Source of the DNA: Actinomycetota bacterium
Lineage (GTDB): Bacteria; Actinomycetota; Thermoleophilia; Gaiellales; Gaiellaceae
Length of the DNA stretch: 64,000 nucleotides
Assembly (NCBI GenBank): GCA_003139545.1
Contig: PLJC01000012.1
Span: 1-64,000, forward strand
Direction: 5' to 3'
The position numbers were made by a program, and so were the translations under genes. The notes under the pieces are model-generated. The model was not told where the DNA came from, ran no database searches, and saw nothing but the letters and a program-made list of their open reading frames with translations. Position 1 is the stretch's first letter. Every line of letters begins with the position of its first letter. Shown piece by piece: positions 23,838-33,532 of this stretch.

Positions 23838-26152
23838 GTGACTGTGTAGGTGCCGCTACTCGTCGCGGTCCCGCCGGGTCCGACGACCGCGATCTTCCCG
23901 CTTGTCGCGCCGGCCGGCACGGTCACCGTGATCCGGTCGTCGGAAACGACCTTGAACGTCGCTGCTGCCGTTCCGTTGAACTTCACCGCAGTTGCGCCCG
24001 CGAAATGCGCGCCTGAGATGGTCACGTGGGTTCCGATCGGCCCCTTCGCGGGCGTGAAGCTCAAAACGCTCGACGGGAACGGCAAAACGGTGAAACTGCT
24101 ACCGCTGGTGCTAGCACCGCCCGGCGTGGTCACTGACACCGGCCCGCTCGTAGCGAGAGGAGGAACGGCCGCGGCGATCGACGTGTCAGAGACGAAGTGG
24201 AACGTCGCTTTCACGCCGTTGAAGATGACCGCGCTAACACCCGTGAAGTGCGCGCCGGTGATCGTGACCGTGCTGCCTGGAATGGCGCTTGCTGGGCTGA
24301 ACGAGGCGATCGTCGGTGCAGGGATGACGCTGAAGGTCCCGGTACTGGTGGCGCTGCCTCCGGGGGCGACAACCGTGATCGCGCCGCTGCTTGCTCCGGC
24401 GGGCACGACAGCAGCCACCTGAGCCGCGGAGACCACGTGGAAACTCGATGCAGCCGTTCCGTTGAACGTGAGTTGAAAGGTTCCTGTCAAGTTGCTACCG
24501 GTGAGCGTCACGGTGCTTCCGACACCAGCCGTCGCCGGCGAGAACGAGCTGATCTTCGGGGGCGCACTCGCGAGCGGAAAGCCAACCAGCGCATCGTCAG
24601 GCACCGCCACAGCGATCGGCTGCGGAAGTGCTACGGCCGCGCGCTTACCGCCCGTGATCTTCCAGAACCCGTTTGACGGAAGTCCTTGGAGGATCGTCCC
24701 GTCTGCTGGCTTCGGCGTCAGGTGGTTCCAGGGGACTCCGACACCGGCGCTATTTATCGCCGCCTGGTCGATCAGAGTCGTTGGGCGGACGCCGCCGTAG
24801 GGCGCCCAACTGTCGATGTAGATAGCCGCGCCACCGGCGATGCGGTAGACGGCACCGGAAAGGACGATTACGAAGGTGCCATCAAGCGGATATTGGCGCA
24901 GGTGGTTCCACGGAAAGCCGACTTCTGCGGCTGAGATGGCCGACGGATCGATTTCGACGGACGGTTGCTGCCCACCGACAGATCCCCAGCTCGACACGTA
25001 GATCGGTGCGCCGCCCGCGATCCGATAGACGTAGCCACCGGCGGCGACGAACGTTCCGTCCGCCGGATAGGCGAGCAGATGGTTCCAGGGCGCAGGACCT
25101 CCGGCGTTACCGACTGCAGCCGCGTCGATCTCTACGGATGGTTGCGGGCCGCCGACGTTATTCCAGTTTGAGACGTAGATCGGTGCGCCGCCCGCCATGC
25201 GATAGATGTAGCCACCGGCGGCCACGAACGTTCCATCCGCCGGATATTGGCGCAGATGGTTCCAAACACTTCCAGCTCCGGCGTTGATGACTGCCGCCGG
25301 GTCGATCTCCACGTAAGCATGCGGTCCGCCAACTGCGTTCCAGGTGGACACATAGACCGGCGCGCCGCCAGCGATCCGATAGACGAATCCACCGGCGGCG
25401 ACAAAGGTGCCGTCAGCTGGATACGCGTTAAGCGCGTTCCACTGCGCGGCGGTTAGAGCCGTCGCCGGCTGCGGACCTCCATACACGTTCCAAGTAGAAA
25501 CGTAAACGGGCGCGCCGCCCGCGATCCGATAGACGTTCCCCTGATAGGAAACAAAGGAGCCGTCCGAGATGCTGCTAACGAGGTCGTGGAAATGGATGTA
25601 ATCCGTTGGCGAGCTGGCAGCGATATTCCGTTCGTCGTAGGCGTACGGATGTTGTGCGTTGTATTCCTCGATGGTCACCGTCGAACCAGAGACCGCCTCC
25701 ACCCATGCAACGTGGCTCGTAGCGACCTTCCCCGTGTTCCACCATGCGACGGCGCCGACTGCCGGAGTCTTGTTGACTGGGTAAGTACCGCTGGCGTCCG
25801 TTCCCCAGCCTAGGGCGTTGTCGTGGAATGGCATCTCGAAGCCGTTTCGCGAATGTAGGCGCCACGCGACAAACGAAGTGCATTCCCGGTTGTACTCGCC
25901 CCACGGGTCGATCAGAGTGTCCGGGGCCGCGTTCTTCAAGTCGCACGTGAAGGCAGCGCCTGGATGACTGACCGAACGACAGCCAGCGATTGAAGTCGGA
26001 TAGTCATCGCTACCTTTGGTGGCGGCTGATCCCGAGGACGGCCCGCTCACGAATACCGCACAGCAGCAGGTCACGACGGCGCAGACGATCGTAGATCTCG
26101 ATGGCCGACCCAAAATCGGTATGGATCGGATGCGGAGAAAGACCCGTCGCAC
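23834..26152 (-). CDS. secreted CHAP protein with 59-aa repeats and IPT/TIG domains
   Basis: A 772-aa exported protein. A signal (TIVCAVVTCCCAVFVSG) is followed by a CHAP domain (about 48-195; Cys in RECTSFVAWRL, His in SHVAWVEAV), five tandem repeats (200-490) built on DGTFVAAGGYVYRIAGGAP and ending WNHLRQYPA, then three IPT/TIG domains (525-772). The GTG at 26152 is used; AAATCGGT-like sequence around it gives no clear ribosome site, and the gene starts 2 bp after the upstream stop, so coupling is likely. The CHAP domain is very like CHAP 2 of the 1218-aa protein, pointing to duplication. Confidence 0.82.
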   Translation of the reverse strand: MRRVFLRIRSIPILGRPSRSTIVCAVVTCCCAVFVSGPSSGSAATKGSDDYPTSIAGCRSVSHPGAAFTCDLKNAAPDTLIDPWGEYNRECTSFVAWRLHSRNGFEMPFHDNALGWGTDASGTYPVNKTPAVGAVAWWNTGKVATSHVAWVEAVSGSTVTIEEYNAQHPYAYDERNIAASSPTDYIHFHDLVSSISDGSFVSYQGNVYRIAGGAPVYVSTWNVYGGPQPATALTAAQWNALNAYPADGTFVAAGGFVYRIAGGAPVYVSTWNAVGGPHAYVEIDPAAVINAGAGSVWNHLRQYPADGTFVAAGGYIYRMAGGAPIYVSNWNNVGGPQPSVEIDAAAVGNAGGPAPWNHLLAYPADGTFVAAGGYVYRIAGGAPIYVSSWGSVGGQQPSVEIDPSAISAAEVGFPWNHLRQYPLDGTFVIVLSGAVYRIAGGAAIYIDSWAPYGGVRPTTLIDQAAINSAGVGVPWNHLTPKPADGTILQGLPSNGFWKITGGKRAAVALPQPIAVAVPDDALVGFPLASAPPKISSFSPATAGVGSTVTLTGSNLTGTFQLTFNGTAASSFHVVSAAQVAAVVPAGASSGAITVVAPGGSATSTGTFSVIPAPTIASFSPASAIPGSTVTITGAHFTGVSAVIFNGVKATFHFVSDTSIAAAVPPLATSGPVSVTTPGGASTSGSSFTVLPFPSSVLSFTPAKGPIGTHVTISGAHFAGATAVKFNGTAAATFKVVSDDRITVTVPAGATSGKIAVVGPGGTATSSGTYTVT
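24706..25570 (-). repeat. tandem 177-bp coding repeats
   Basis: Five successive units encode the 59-aa module; the three central copies keep exactly 59 residues, and the first and last are more diverged. The conserved core is VYRIAGGAPIYVS.W..VGG. Confidence 0.8.
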
Positions 26153-26154
26153 TA

Positions 26155-27943
26155 TCAGAAGTGCAGGAAGTTATCGGGCCAGGCTGGGGAGCTTGGCGTG
26201 ATGTGAACTTCTGCGGTATATCCGATGGGCCACCTCGTCGAGGTGCTGAAATCGTCCATTCGGATCGTGATTCCACTCGAATCAGAGGCCTCGACGTAAG
26301 CGACGTGTCCTGTGCCGGAGTTCCATTGAGCGATTGCGCCAACAGCCGGGCTTTGGTCAACATACGTCTTGTTGTCATGTGCTGTCTGCGCCCAGCCGTA
26401 GGCGTTCGCGGACCAGCTCAGGTTGACGCCGTTCCTCATCAAGCGCCAGGCGGCGTACAGAGTGCAGTTGTGTGGCGTGTTCGGGCATCCCGACGCCCAT
26501 TTCGGACAGCCGTAGTCGCTCCAGGCCCAGCCAGTCACGTTCACTCCGGTGTATCCGGGAGTACATGAGTATCCGGCAGTCGGACCGCAGATGTAAGTTA
26601 CGCCCGTCGCGCCCACTCCAGGAAGTAGATGCGTCGTAGTCGCAACGCCGCCCATCGGCGGCATAGCCCACGAACAGCGCGTGTTATCGCCAGAAGGCGG
26701 CTTCGTTGTGCCCTCATTGCAGGTTGCGTTCAACGTCGCGGAGCCGCCGATCGACGTGCCAGGCGTTCGATTGTCTGACCACCAGCCGCCCGTCGAGCCA
26801 CCGCAGCCGACATGCAGCCGGATCGTCGTCGCAAGGAGGGTGCTCAGCGTCGCCGCGTAGGTCGCTGTTACTGGATGCCCAGTAGTCGGCGTCCAGCTGG
26901 CGAACTTGCTTCCTCCGCCGCTGGAGTCGATCCAAACGCCTTCGACGTTGTGTCCGGCGCAGCCGACCGTCCCCTGGACCGTTATCTGGGTTGGAATCGG
27001 CGGCATCGCCCATGAGCAGCGCGTGTTGTCCCCCGGGGGCGGCTGTGTTGGTCCTTCGTTGCAGCTGGCATTCAGCGTGGCCGAGCCGCTGATCGATGTG
27101 CCGGGGGTTCGGTTGTCCGACCACCAGCCGGTGGTAGAGCCACCGCACCCGACGTGCAAGCGAATTGTGGACGCGAGTGCTGCAGAGAACGTCGCGTTAT
27201 ACGTAGCGGTGCTCGGGTGCCCAACTGTGGCTGACCAATTGGCGAACTTGCCACCGCCGCCGCTGGAGTCGACATAGACGCCTTCGATGTTGTGCGAGGC
27301 GCACCCAACCGTTCCTTGCACGGTCACCTGCACCGGAATCACCGGCATGCCCCACGAGCAGCGCGTGTTGTCGCCCCCGGGCGGCTGCGTCGTTCCCTCG
27401 TTACAGGCCGCGTTCAACGTCGCTGATCCGCTGACCGACGTTCCCGGCGTGCGGTTGTCTGACCACCAACTGCTTGCCGAACCTCCGCAGCCGACATGGA
27501 GGCGAATGGTCGATACAAGGACTGTTGAGAATGTCGCGTTATAGGTAGCAGTGCTTGGGTGGCCGGACGTTGGCGTCCAGCTTGCGAACTTTCCGCCGCC
27601 ACCGCTGGAGTCGACCCAGATGCCTTCGACGTTGTGCGAGGCGCAACCGACTGTTCCCTGAGATCGTGATCGTGCCGGACGCCCCGCATTGAGGTATTCC
27701 GTACTTCGACGTGATCTGCGAGTCGGTCGAGAACGAACTATCGTCGTAGTACGAGGTGTAGTAGCCGGTGTGGCCGTTGTAGTTGACGTTGAACCAAGCG
27801 TCGACGCCGCCGATGTTTTGGCCCTGAGTCCAGCAGTTGTAGTCAGGACTGACTCCCTGCGGAATCACGGTGAGGACCGTTCCGCTGGTGTTCGGCGCGT
27901 TGCGGAGGTTGACGTTGGCGGTCGTGTGGATTGGTGCGCCCAC
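26155..27943 (-). pseudogene. frameshifted secreted SH3b - Cys-rich repeats - CHAP gene
   Basis: Two frames join into one protein when the extra A at 27661 is ignored. The first frame (27943 to about 27662) encodes an SH3b domain (NVNLRNAPNTSGTVLTVIPQG, DAWFNVNY). The second (about 27660 to 26155) encodes three 114-aa repeats (QGTVGC..HN.EG.W.DSSGGG) and a CHAP domain (NCTLYAAWRL, GHVAYVEA). Upstream of 27943 the frame reads a good signal peptide (RRIGIITFIGLGLALWFSTAALA) but has no ATG, GTG or TTG before the TGA at 28079-28081. The gene is thus broken twice, or contains a sequencing error, or uses an unusual start. Confidence 0.7.
26640..27660 (-). repeat. three tandem 342-bp coding repeats
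   Basis: The QGTVGC codons recur at 27660, 27318 and 26976, an exact 342-bp (114-aa) period. Each unit ends with WWSDNRTPGTS..GSATLNA.CNEG and RCSWAMP. Confidence 0.85.
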
Positions 27944-28169
27944 AGCTAGCGCAGCCGTGGAGAACCAAAGAGCCAGCCCTAGCCCGATAAAGGTGATGAT
28001 GCCGATCCGCCGCAGAACGATCGCCCCTCGCCGGTAGCCGTTGCCCCGATATGAATCATGGCACCTACACAGCCGGTGTCAACGGCTCGCTTCCCGGCGG
28101 CAAAGCGTTCCAACCGACCAGTGTTCTGGCTTCTAAGAATTCGTGACCGCTTTCGCGATCAGACCTGAG

Positions 28170-28211
28170 TGGGCCGGGCAGGGATCGAACCTGCGACCTT
28201 GGGATTAAAAG
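28170..28211 (-). other. attachment site: 3' half of tRNA-Lys (left end of island)
   Basis: On the minus strand it reads anticodon loop CTTTTAA (UUU, Lys), a variable region, T-arm GCAGG-TTCGATC-CCTGC and acceptor strand CCGGCCC-A. The 5' half of a tRNA (GGGCCGG and D-arm) is absent on the high-coordinate side. It matches 37 of 42 positions of the copy at 53349-53390, as expected for a displaced tRNA 3' end left by integration. Confidence 0.85.
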
Positions 28212-29038
28212 CGCCGGTCCGCGATTTCGGCGCGGTTCGGCATCTTTGGGAATCGGCTGCAAATCAGCGTGTTTTGGCCCGCATCGAGAACATCGCTTTC
28301 GGCCCGTTTCGGTGGCTCTTGTTATCACTTTGCTGACACCCCCTCAAGAAAGGCCGCGGCTAATCAGCTCTGCATGGCATCGGGGTCCGGAACGGCGGCC
28401 GGTCCGCTGCCGAGCCCACAGGATCTGCTATTCGCGCGCGCGTGAACTCTTTAGAGGGACCGTTTAGAGAGACCCTCTTGACGGGACGGCGCATAACTGG
28501 CATCGCCGAGTGCCGCTCGCGAGTCCCGATGGGACAAGTCCTCAACGATGCCGGTCGTGACTTTACGTTCCGCGAAAGCGGACTGTCCGGTCGGCACCAC
28601 CTTGTCGGGGCACATTCGGAGCACTGGTGCGCGGCCGAGGCTACTCGTTCTCAGCGCGACTCCAACGGGCGCCTGCGCCAATGAGGCGTGGGGCGGCAAT
28701 GATCGGCCAGTTCCGCCGCCGGCACCGCCGTCGCCGGCAGGCTCCTGATCGCCGGCGGATCACTCGAGAACTGAACGGCCACTACGGCGATGCTCGAGTA
28801 CACGCCGGCGCGCTCCCGCTGCGCGAGTTCTTAAGTCGCGCCGTGGAGACGCGCTACCTCAGGCTCTCGGTCGATGCGAGAGGCCTTGGGATTGTCGCGG
28901 CCCTCAACCGGCTCGTCTTCTGTCGGATGAGTCAGCGAAGCATTCCGGGCTCATCACCGCAATGAACCTCGCGTGCAGGTCGGCGGGCGACTTCGGCGCA
29001 GATTTTGGTCGCTCTTTTGAGCGGAGACTGCGCTCTGG
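28212..29038. other. island left arm, no gene recognised
   Basis: The first 120-140 bp are clearly similar to 53391-53525 and carry the words CGTTTCGG and TTTGCTGACACC, likely integrase arm sites. The rest, up to the FAD oxidase stop, holds only short open frames without recognisable domains or good starts. Confidence 0.55.
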
Positions 29039-30388
29039 TTAGAGCTTCTTGCCGGGATTGAAGAGTCCCTTTGGGTCGAGGGCTTGCTTGATCGCAGTGT
29101 GAAGTGCTGTGACTCGAGGGTTCCAGCCGGCGTGGCCGCGTTTGACGACGCCGAGACCGTGCTCACCGCTGATCGATCCTCCTAGTTCGATCGCCAGCGT
29201 GAACAGATCGTCGGCCGCGCGCTCCGCCTTTTCGAGCGCGCTACTGTCGTGGCGCGAGAGCAAGAACGTCGAGTGAAGATTGCCGTCGCCCCCGTGCCCC
29301 CAGCTCACGGCTTGAAGTCCGTGGCGCACGCCAATCGCAACCGTCGCGTCGATGGCATCCGCGAGTCGGTCGACCGGAACGACGATGTCCTCGCTGACCT
29401 TTCCTCCTAGTGCTGCCGTAACTGCGATCGAAACGCCGTCGCGCCAGCGCCAAAGATTTTGCGGCTCCGGATGGACGATCCGAATCGCATCGCCTGCGAG
29501 CGCGTTCGTCATTTCATCGCAGAGCCGCCGAGCCTCCTCGGCCGTTCCGTCCGCTTCTGCAATGACGAGAAAGCCGGCACCGTCGGGGACACCGCCGGGG
29601 AATGTCGCGCCCGCCAGCGCGAGCGTGCCGGCATCCAGATACTCGAGCGCTGCCGCGACCAAGCCGTTCCCGTACATGGCCTCAATGGCGGCACACCCGG
29701 TCTTCGTATCAGCGTAGAAGGCGGCGATCGGCAGCGCGACCTCGGGTGCTGGCGCCAGCCTCAGCCATGCGGCCGTGATGATCCCGAGTGTCCCTTCGGA
29801 ACCGATGAACAGGCTCTTCAGGTCGAGCGTGGAGACGTCCTTACGGATCGGCCCGCCGAAGGAGACGATCTCGCCGGGAGCGACGACGACCTCGAGACCG
29901 GTGACCCATGCTCCCGTTACCCCGTACTTGAAGGCGTGCGGACCTCCGGCATTGGTTGCAATATTGCCACCGATCTGTGACTGCTCAGCGGCACCGGGAT
30001 CGGGTGGGAATAGGAGACCGCTTGCGCGTGCGGTTCGTCGTATGTCAAGTGTCCGTGCGCCTGCCTCGACTTCCATTCGCCAGAGCAGCGGGTCGAATGA
30101 CCGCACGCGATGGAGCCGCTCGAGAGCCAGTACGACACCGCCCGATGGGACAGCGCCGCCTGCGAACCCGGTGCCACCTCCGCGCGGTACGATCGCGATC
30201 CCGCGTTCGTAGGACCAGGCGACCACGCCGGCAACCTCCTCCGCGGAACCCGGACAAACGACGGCATCGGCGTGGCCATGAAGGCCGCGAGCCTCGGTCG
30301 CGTCGAACAAGTACGGCGAATTTGTTGTCGGCGCGATCGCGTTGCGGTCGCCGACGATCCGACCGAGGTCGAGGATCACCGAATTCAC
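29039..30388 (-). CDS. FAD-linked 2-hydroxyacid oxidase/dehydrogenase (GlcD/D-lactate dehydrogenase type)
   Basis: A 449-aa flavoprotein with a PCMH-type FAD domain (residues 40-215: VVCPGSAEEV, PRGGGTGFAGGAVP, GGNIATNAGG.HAFKYG, GSEGTLGIIT) and a C-terminal cap (240-449) ending in SWGHGGDGNLH, SGEHGLG and NPGKKL. It oxidises a 2-hydroxy acid to the 2-keto acid with FAD. It is the last gene of the leftward operon and overlaps the DUF4432 stop/start by 4 bp. Here it probably acts on a sugar acid or the end product of the pathway. Confidence 0.9.
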   Translation of the reverse strand: MNSVILDLGRIVGDRNAIAPTTNSPYLFDATEARGLHGHADAVVCPGSAEEVAGVVAWSYERGIAIVPRGGGTGFAGGAVPSGGVVLALERLHRVRSFDPLLWRMEVEAGARTLDIRRTARASGLLFPPDPGAAEQSQIGGNIATNAGGPHAFKYGVTGAWVTGLEVVVAPGEIVSFGGPIRKDVSTLDLKSLFIGSEGTLGIITAAWLRLAPAPEVALPIAAFYADTKTGCAAIEAMYGNGLVAAALEYLDAGTLALAGATFPGGVPDGAGFLVIAEADGTAEEARRLCDEMTNALAGDAIRIVHPEPQNLWRWRDGVSIAVTAALGGKVSEDIVVPVDRLADAIDATVAIGVRHGLQAVSWGHGGDGNLHSTFLLSRHDSSALEKAERAADDLFTLAIELGGSISGEHGLGVVKRGHAGWNPRVTALHTAIKQALDPKGLFNPGKKL

Positions 30389-31416
30389 AATGCGATCACT
30401 TCCGCAAAGAATGAGAATGACCGCTGGGCGTGCCCGGCAAGGGCGAGGGCGGTCCCATTTGAGACGGCGTCGGCGAGTCCATTCGTGGGATAGCTCGAGA
30501 AAGGCTCAAGGCCGATGTTCCAGTGGCGCGTATACCACGGATAGTCGGCCGTGCCATGGAACTCTTGCCAGAACCAGAGATACGGCATCACCCGTGCGTC
30601 CCAGCCGACGCGTAGACCGGTGCCGTGGCAGGTCACCTCGTACCAGGCATGTTCCGGGAAGCCGGTCAGGTAGACGATGTCGCTTGATCCGGACTCGTCT
30701 GGGAGCACGGCGAGGTCGACAGGATCTCCATCCGGCGAGGACGCGTGCGGCCAGCGGAAGCGTTCGGGAGCGACACGACGCGGTGCGGCGGTGAGAGCGC
30801 GGACGTGGGGAATGCCTTCGATGCCGTCCGGGAGGGTGATGCGTGCGCCCGGCATGAGAAAGGGCGCTCCGAACGCAAGGTGCTGTCCCCACATGAAGGA
30901 GACGTCAGTTGCGCTCTCGTTGATGACCAATTCGGAGACCTCGAGGCGTGCGGAGCCAGCTTCCAGCCGGAGCTCCTTCACGAGCCGGAGCGGAGCCCGC
31001 AGACAAGCGACCAACATGCGCACGACGACGGCCTGCTCGCTGTCCTCGACAAGTTCGTAGTCCCACGGAAGCAATGCGATCTCGCCGTGCTGTCCATATG
31101 AGGCGCCGGCGTGATGGGAGGGAGAGCCTCCACTCGGGAGCACTTCCTGCCAGCCGCCGCCGTAGCTGTCGATGAATAGGCCCGCAGGATCGCCCGGGGG
31201 TACAAGGCGCGGATTACGGAACCCGTTTGCCGTGAACCAGACAAAGTCCAGATCTTGAGGCTTGTACAGGAACTCGAAGACGTCACAACCCTTATCGATC
31301 AGCACGCTCACGCGTAGGCGTTCGTTCTCGAGTGAGAGCGCGCGCATTCCGAGCCACTCGAACTCGCGCAGGCGAGGGCCCCAATTGCGTTGCGGACGCC
31401 AGTAGGAAGAAGTCAA
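30385..31416 (-). CDS. DUF4432 protein, aldose-1-epimerase-like
   Basis: A 343-aa protein with a galactose-mutarotase-like beta-supersandwich: VLIDKGCDVFEFLYK, WQEVLPSGG, HGEIALLPWDY, WGQHLAFG, WQEFHGT.DYPWY. DUF4432 members often sit in sugar-catabolism operons and are thought to convert sugar anomers. The start ATG at 31416 overlaps the SMP-30 stop by 4 bp. In this operon it may supply the beta anomer used by the dehydrogenase. Confidence 0.85.
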   Translation of the reverse strand: MTSSYWRPQRNWGPRLREFEWLGMRALSLENERLRVSVLIDKGCDVFEFLYKPQDLDFVWFTANGFRNPRLVPPGDPAGLFIDSYGGGWQEVLPSGGSPSHHAGASYGQHGEIALLPWDYELVEDSEQAVVVRMLVACLRAPLRLVKELRLEAGSARLEVSELVINESATDVSFMWGQHLAFGAPFLMPGARITLPDGIEGIPHVRALTAAPRRVAPERFRWPHASSPDGDPVDLAVLPDESGSSDIVYLTGFPEHAWYEVTCHGTGLRVGWDARVMPYLWFWQEFHGTADYPWYTRHWNIGLEPFSSYPTNGLADAVSNGTALALAGHAQRSFSFFAEVIAL

Positions 31417-32267
31417 TCGAAGCTCTGCGGAAGGTCGAGCGCGGTGATGTGCCAGCGTCCGAAGTTGCTGATGAACAGCGTGCGATCACGGAATGCGACG
31501 TTAGTGGAGTGGCAGAGCATGTGCGCGGCGTCATCTCGGACGAGACAGCGCACGTCGTGGTAGGGCGGCGCCGAGATGAGGATCTGGCTTGGTTCGTAGC
31601 AGGCGATGTAGAGAACGTCGTTCGCGTCGAACGCGAGCCCGTCGGGAAGGACGCCGGGCAACGAGATCAGATCCTCGCGCTCGCCTGCGCTCCCATCGGA
31701 CCGAATCGGCAGCCGGAAGATCCGGCCCGAGAATGTCTCTGCGACATACAGCCGGTTGTACCCTTCGTCGAAGGCGATGCCGTTGGCAAAGTTGACGTCG
31801 GGCTCGTACCAGAGCTCGCCGGCTCCGTCCGCCGCGAAGCGATAGATGCCGGGTCCGGGATTGTTCATCTCGTTGCTGTCCGAGACGTAGAGATTCCCGA
31901 CGTCGTCGAAAGCGGGATAGTTCGGGATCCGCATCCGACGGCCTGACGCACCGTCCGCGAACGTGTCGACGAGTCCAGTTCGAACGTCCAGACGCATTAC
32001 TGCCGAGTGCTTTGCATCGCATACGTAGAGGTCGCCCGATGGCCCGAATGCGAGCCCGAGACAGAACCCGTTCGTAGTAGAGATCTGTTCGAGGGCGCTG
32101 CCGTCGGGTTCAATTCGGTAGATTTGACCGCGCTCTCCGCCGCACCAGATACTTCCATTGCTGTGGACGGCGACGCACTCCGGGTGATCGAGTTGCGGCT
32201 CGCTGAGCATTCCGTCAAAGAAGATGCGGCAGGCGGATTGCGGGAATGTCGGCTCCAACCCGATCAT
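31413..32267 (-). CDS. SMP-30/gluconolactonase family lactonase
   Basis: A 284-aa six-bladed beta-propeller: HPECVAVHSNGSIWCGGE, GLAFGPSGDLYVCDA, IPNYPAFDDVGNLYVSDS, FANGIAFDE.YNRLYVAE, LPDGLAFDANDVLYIA. The metal ligands of the family (Glu, Asn, Asp) are in the first, fourth and fifth motifs. It hydrolyses sugar lactones made by the SDR or Gfo/Idh dehydrogenases to the acids. No signal peptide, so it acts in the cytosol. 4-bp overlaps on both sides. Confidence 0.9.
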   Translation of the reverse strand: MIGLEPTFPQSACRIFFDGMLSEPQLDHPECVAVHSNGSIWCGGERGQIYRIEPDGSALEQISTTNGFCLGLAFGPSGDLYVCDAKHSAVMRLDVRTGLVDTFADGASGRRMRIPNYPAFDDVGNLYVSDSNEMNNPGPGIYRFAADGAGELWYEPDVNFANGIAFDEGYNRLYVAETFSGRIFRLPIRSDGSAGEREDLISLPGVLPDGLAFDANDVLYIACYEPSQILISAPPYHDVRCLVRDDAAHMLCHSTNVAFRDRTLFISNFGRWHITALDLPQSFD

Positions 32268-33064
32268 CTCGCCTCGGTCGTGGCGCCAAGCTGTGCTGAT
32301 AGGCCACCATCGACGAGTAAGACAGATCCGGTCATGAAGCTCGATGCGTTGCCGGCGAGGAAGGCGATTGCTTCTGCGATTTCCTCGGGGCGGGCTACTC
32401 GGCCAAGGAGATGTGAACGTCCCCAGTGGGCTATCAGATCGTCTTCCTTATCGGGCGCGGCGAATCTTCGCGCGGAGGCGCGAAGCATCGGTGTGTCGAC
32501 CGATCCTGGGCAGACAGCATTAACTCGGATTCCATCGCGTGCATGATCGACCGCCATTGCCGTCGTGAGCGACACGACGCCTCCTTTGCTCGCGGCGTAC
32601 GCCGCGACGCCTTCCTGTGTATGGAATGCCTGGACCGATGAAACGTGGACGATGGAGCCGCTGCCGCGCTTTCGCATGTACGGAATGGCGAACTTTGACG
32701 TGAGGAACATGCTCTTGAGGTTTACGGCGAGCACGTGGTCCCATTCGTCTTCCGTCGTTTCAACCACCGTGCCATAGCGCTGGATGCCGGCCGAGTTGAT
32801 CAGGATGTCGATGCCGCCGCCGACGCGCTCCGCGTCCGCCATTAGCCGTTCGACGTCGGCGGCGCGCGTAACGTCGACCGTGAAGCCGTAGGCATCGATC
32901 CCCGCTTGGCGGAGCTCGGTCGTCGTGGAAACGACGGGGCCGTCCTCGTTCCCGCAGAGGATGACGGTGGCTCGGCCGAGCCCAAGCTGCGTCGCCGCGC
33001 TCTTGCCGATCCCGAGCGATCCGCCCGCGACCACGGCAACCTTGCCCGCGAAATCGGCGCTCAT
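32264..33064 (-). CDS. SDR-family sugar dehydrogenase
   Basis: A 266-aa classical SDR: GGSLGIG cofactor loop, NSAG, VSSVQ catalytic Ser, YAASK and a C-terminal GSVLLVDGG. Its place between a cupin and a lactonase suggests it oxidises the aldose or sugar to the lactone; the close family also includes 3-keto and glucose 1-dehydrogenases. GTGA/ATGA-type overlaps link it to both neighbours. Confidence 0.9.
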   Translation of the reverse strand: MSADFAGKVAVVAGGSLGIGKSAATQLGLGRATVILCGNEDGPVVSTTTELRQAGIDAYGFTVDVTRAADVERLMADAERVGGGIDILINSAGIQRYGTVVETTEDEWDHVLAVNLKSMFLTSKFAIPYMRKRGSGSIVHVSSVQAFHTQEGVAAYAASKGGVVSLTTAMAVDHARDGIRVNAVCPGSVDTPMLRASARRFAAPDKEDDLIAHWGRSHLLGRVARPEEIAEAIAFLAGNASSFMTGSVLLVDGGLSAQLGATTEAR

Positions 33065-33477
33065 TGCGCCGCGCTGGCCGAGGACTTAGGCTCTCTCATC
33101 CGCGGAACGGTGTGACCTTGCGCGGCTTCCGAATTGCGGTGGAGATGACCGATCCGACCGTCCGGGGGTGTTGCGCCTTCGAACCAGAATCCCGCCAAGG
33201 TGTCAGCAACCTCAACGACGTCGTGCTCGATTCCCGCTCGTGTGCAAACGATGTCGCCGGCTTCGACGGAGAAGAGTTCGTCGCCGACGGAAACGATGCC
33301 GCGGCCTCGGAAGAAGAGCCAATATTCGTCACAGTCGTGGTAGTGGCGGTCGAACCGGCCGTCCGGCTCGACCGTAAAGATGCCCGCTGAAGTGACGTCA
33401 GACCACGAGGGCCTGGAGTCTGGTCCGAGATGTCTCACCACGACGACTTCGTGTTCTGCGTTCACGTCTGGCTCCAT
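33061..33477 (-). CDS. cupin-domain protein
   Basis: A 138-aa single-domain cupin. The metal motif is in DRHYHDCDEYWLFFRGRG (residues 43-60) with the second motif's His in AGIEHDVVEV. Such cupins isomerise sugars or bind them (for example as mutarotases or lyxose isomerases). It is coupled to the SDR gene by a 4-bp overlap and lies 55 bp after the FAH-family gene. Confidence 0.8.
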   Translation of the reverse strand: MEPDVNAEHEVVVVRHLGPDSRPSWSDVTSAGIFTVEPDGRFDRHYHDCDEYWLFFRGRGIVSVGDELFSVEAGDIVCTRAGIEHDVVEVADTLAGFWFEGATPPDGRIGHLHRNSEAAQGHTVPRMREPKSSASAAQ

Positions 33478-33532
33478 CGGTGCCTCACCTCCGTCGCATC
33501 CTGCATCTTGTGCTCGTTCGCTGCGGTGACTT

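Noticed and set aside
28170..28245. Complete tRNA-Lys gene at the left island border
   Set aside because: Only the 3' half fits; no GGGCCGG acceptor strand, D-arm or paired anticodon stem exists on the high-coordinate side.
28246..28965. Several + strand frames in the island's left arm
   Set aside because: None has a convincing start or domain, and the first overlaps the arm sequence repeated at the other border.
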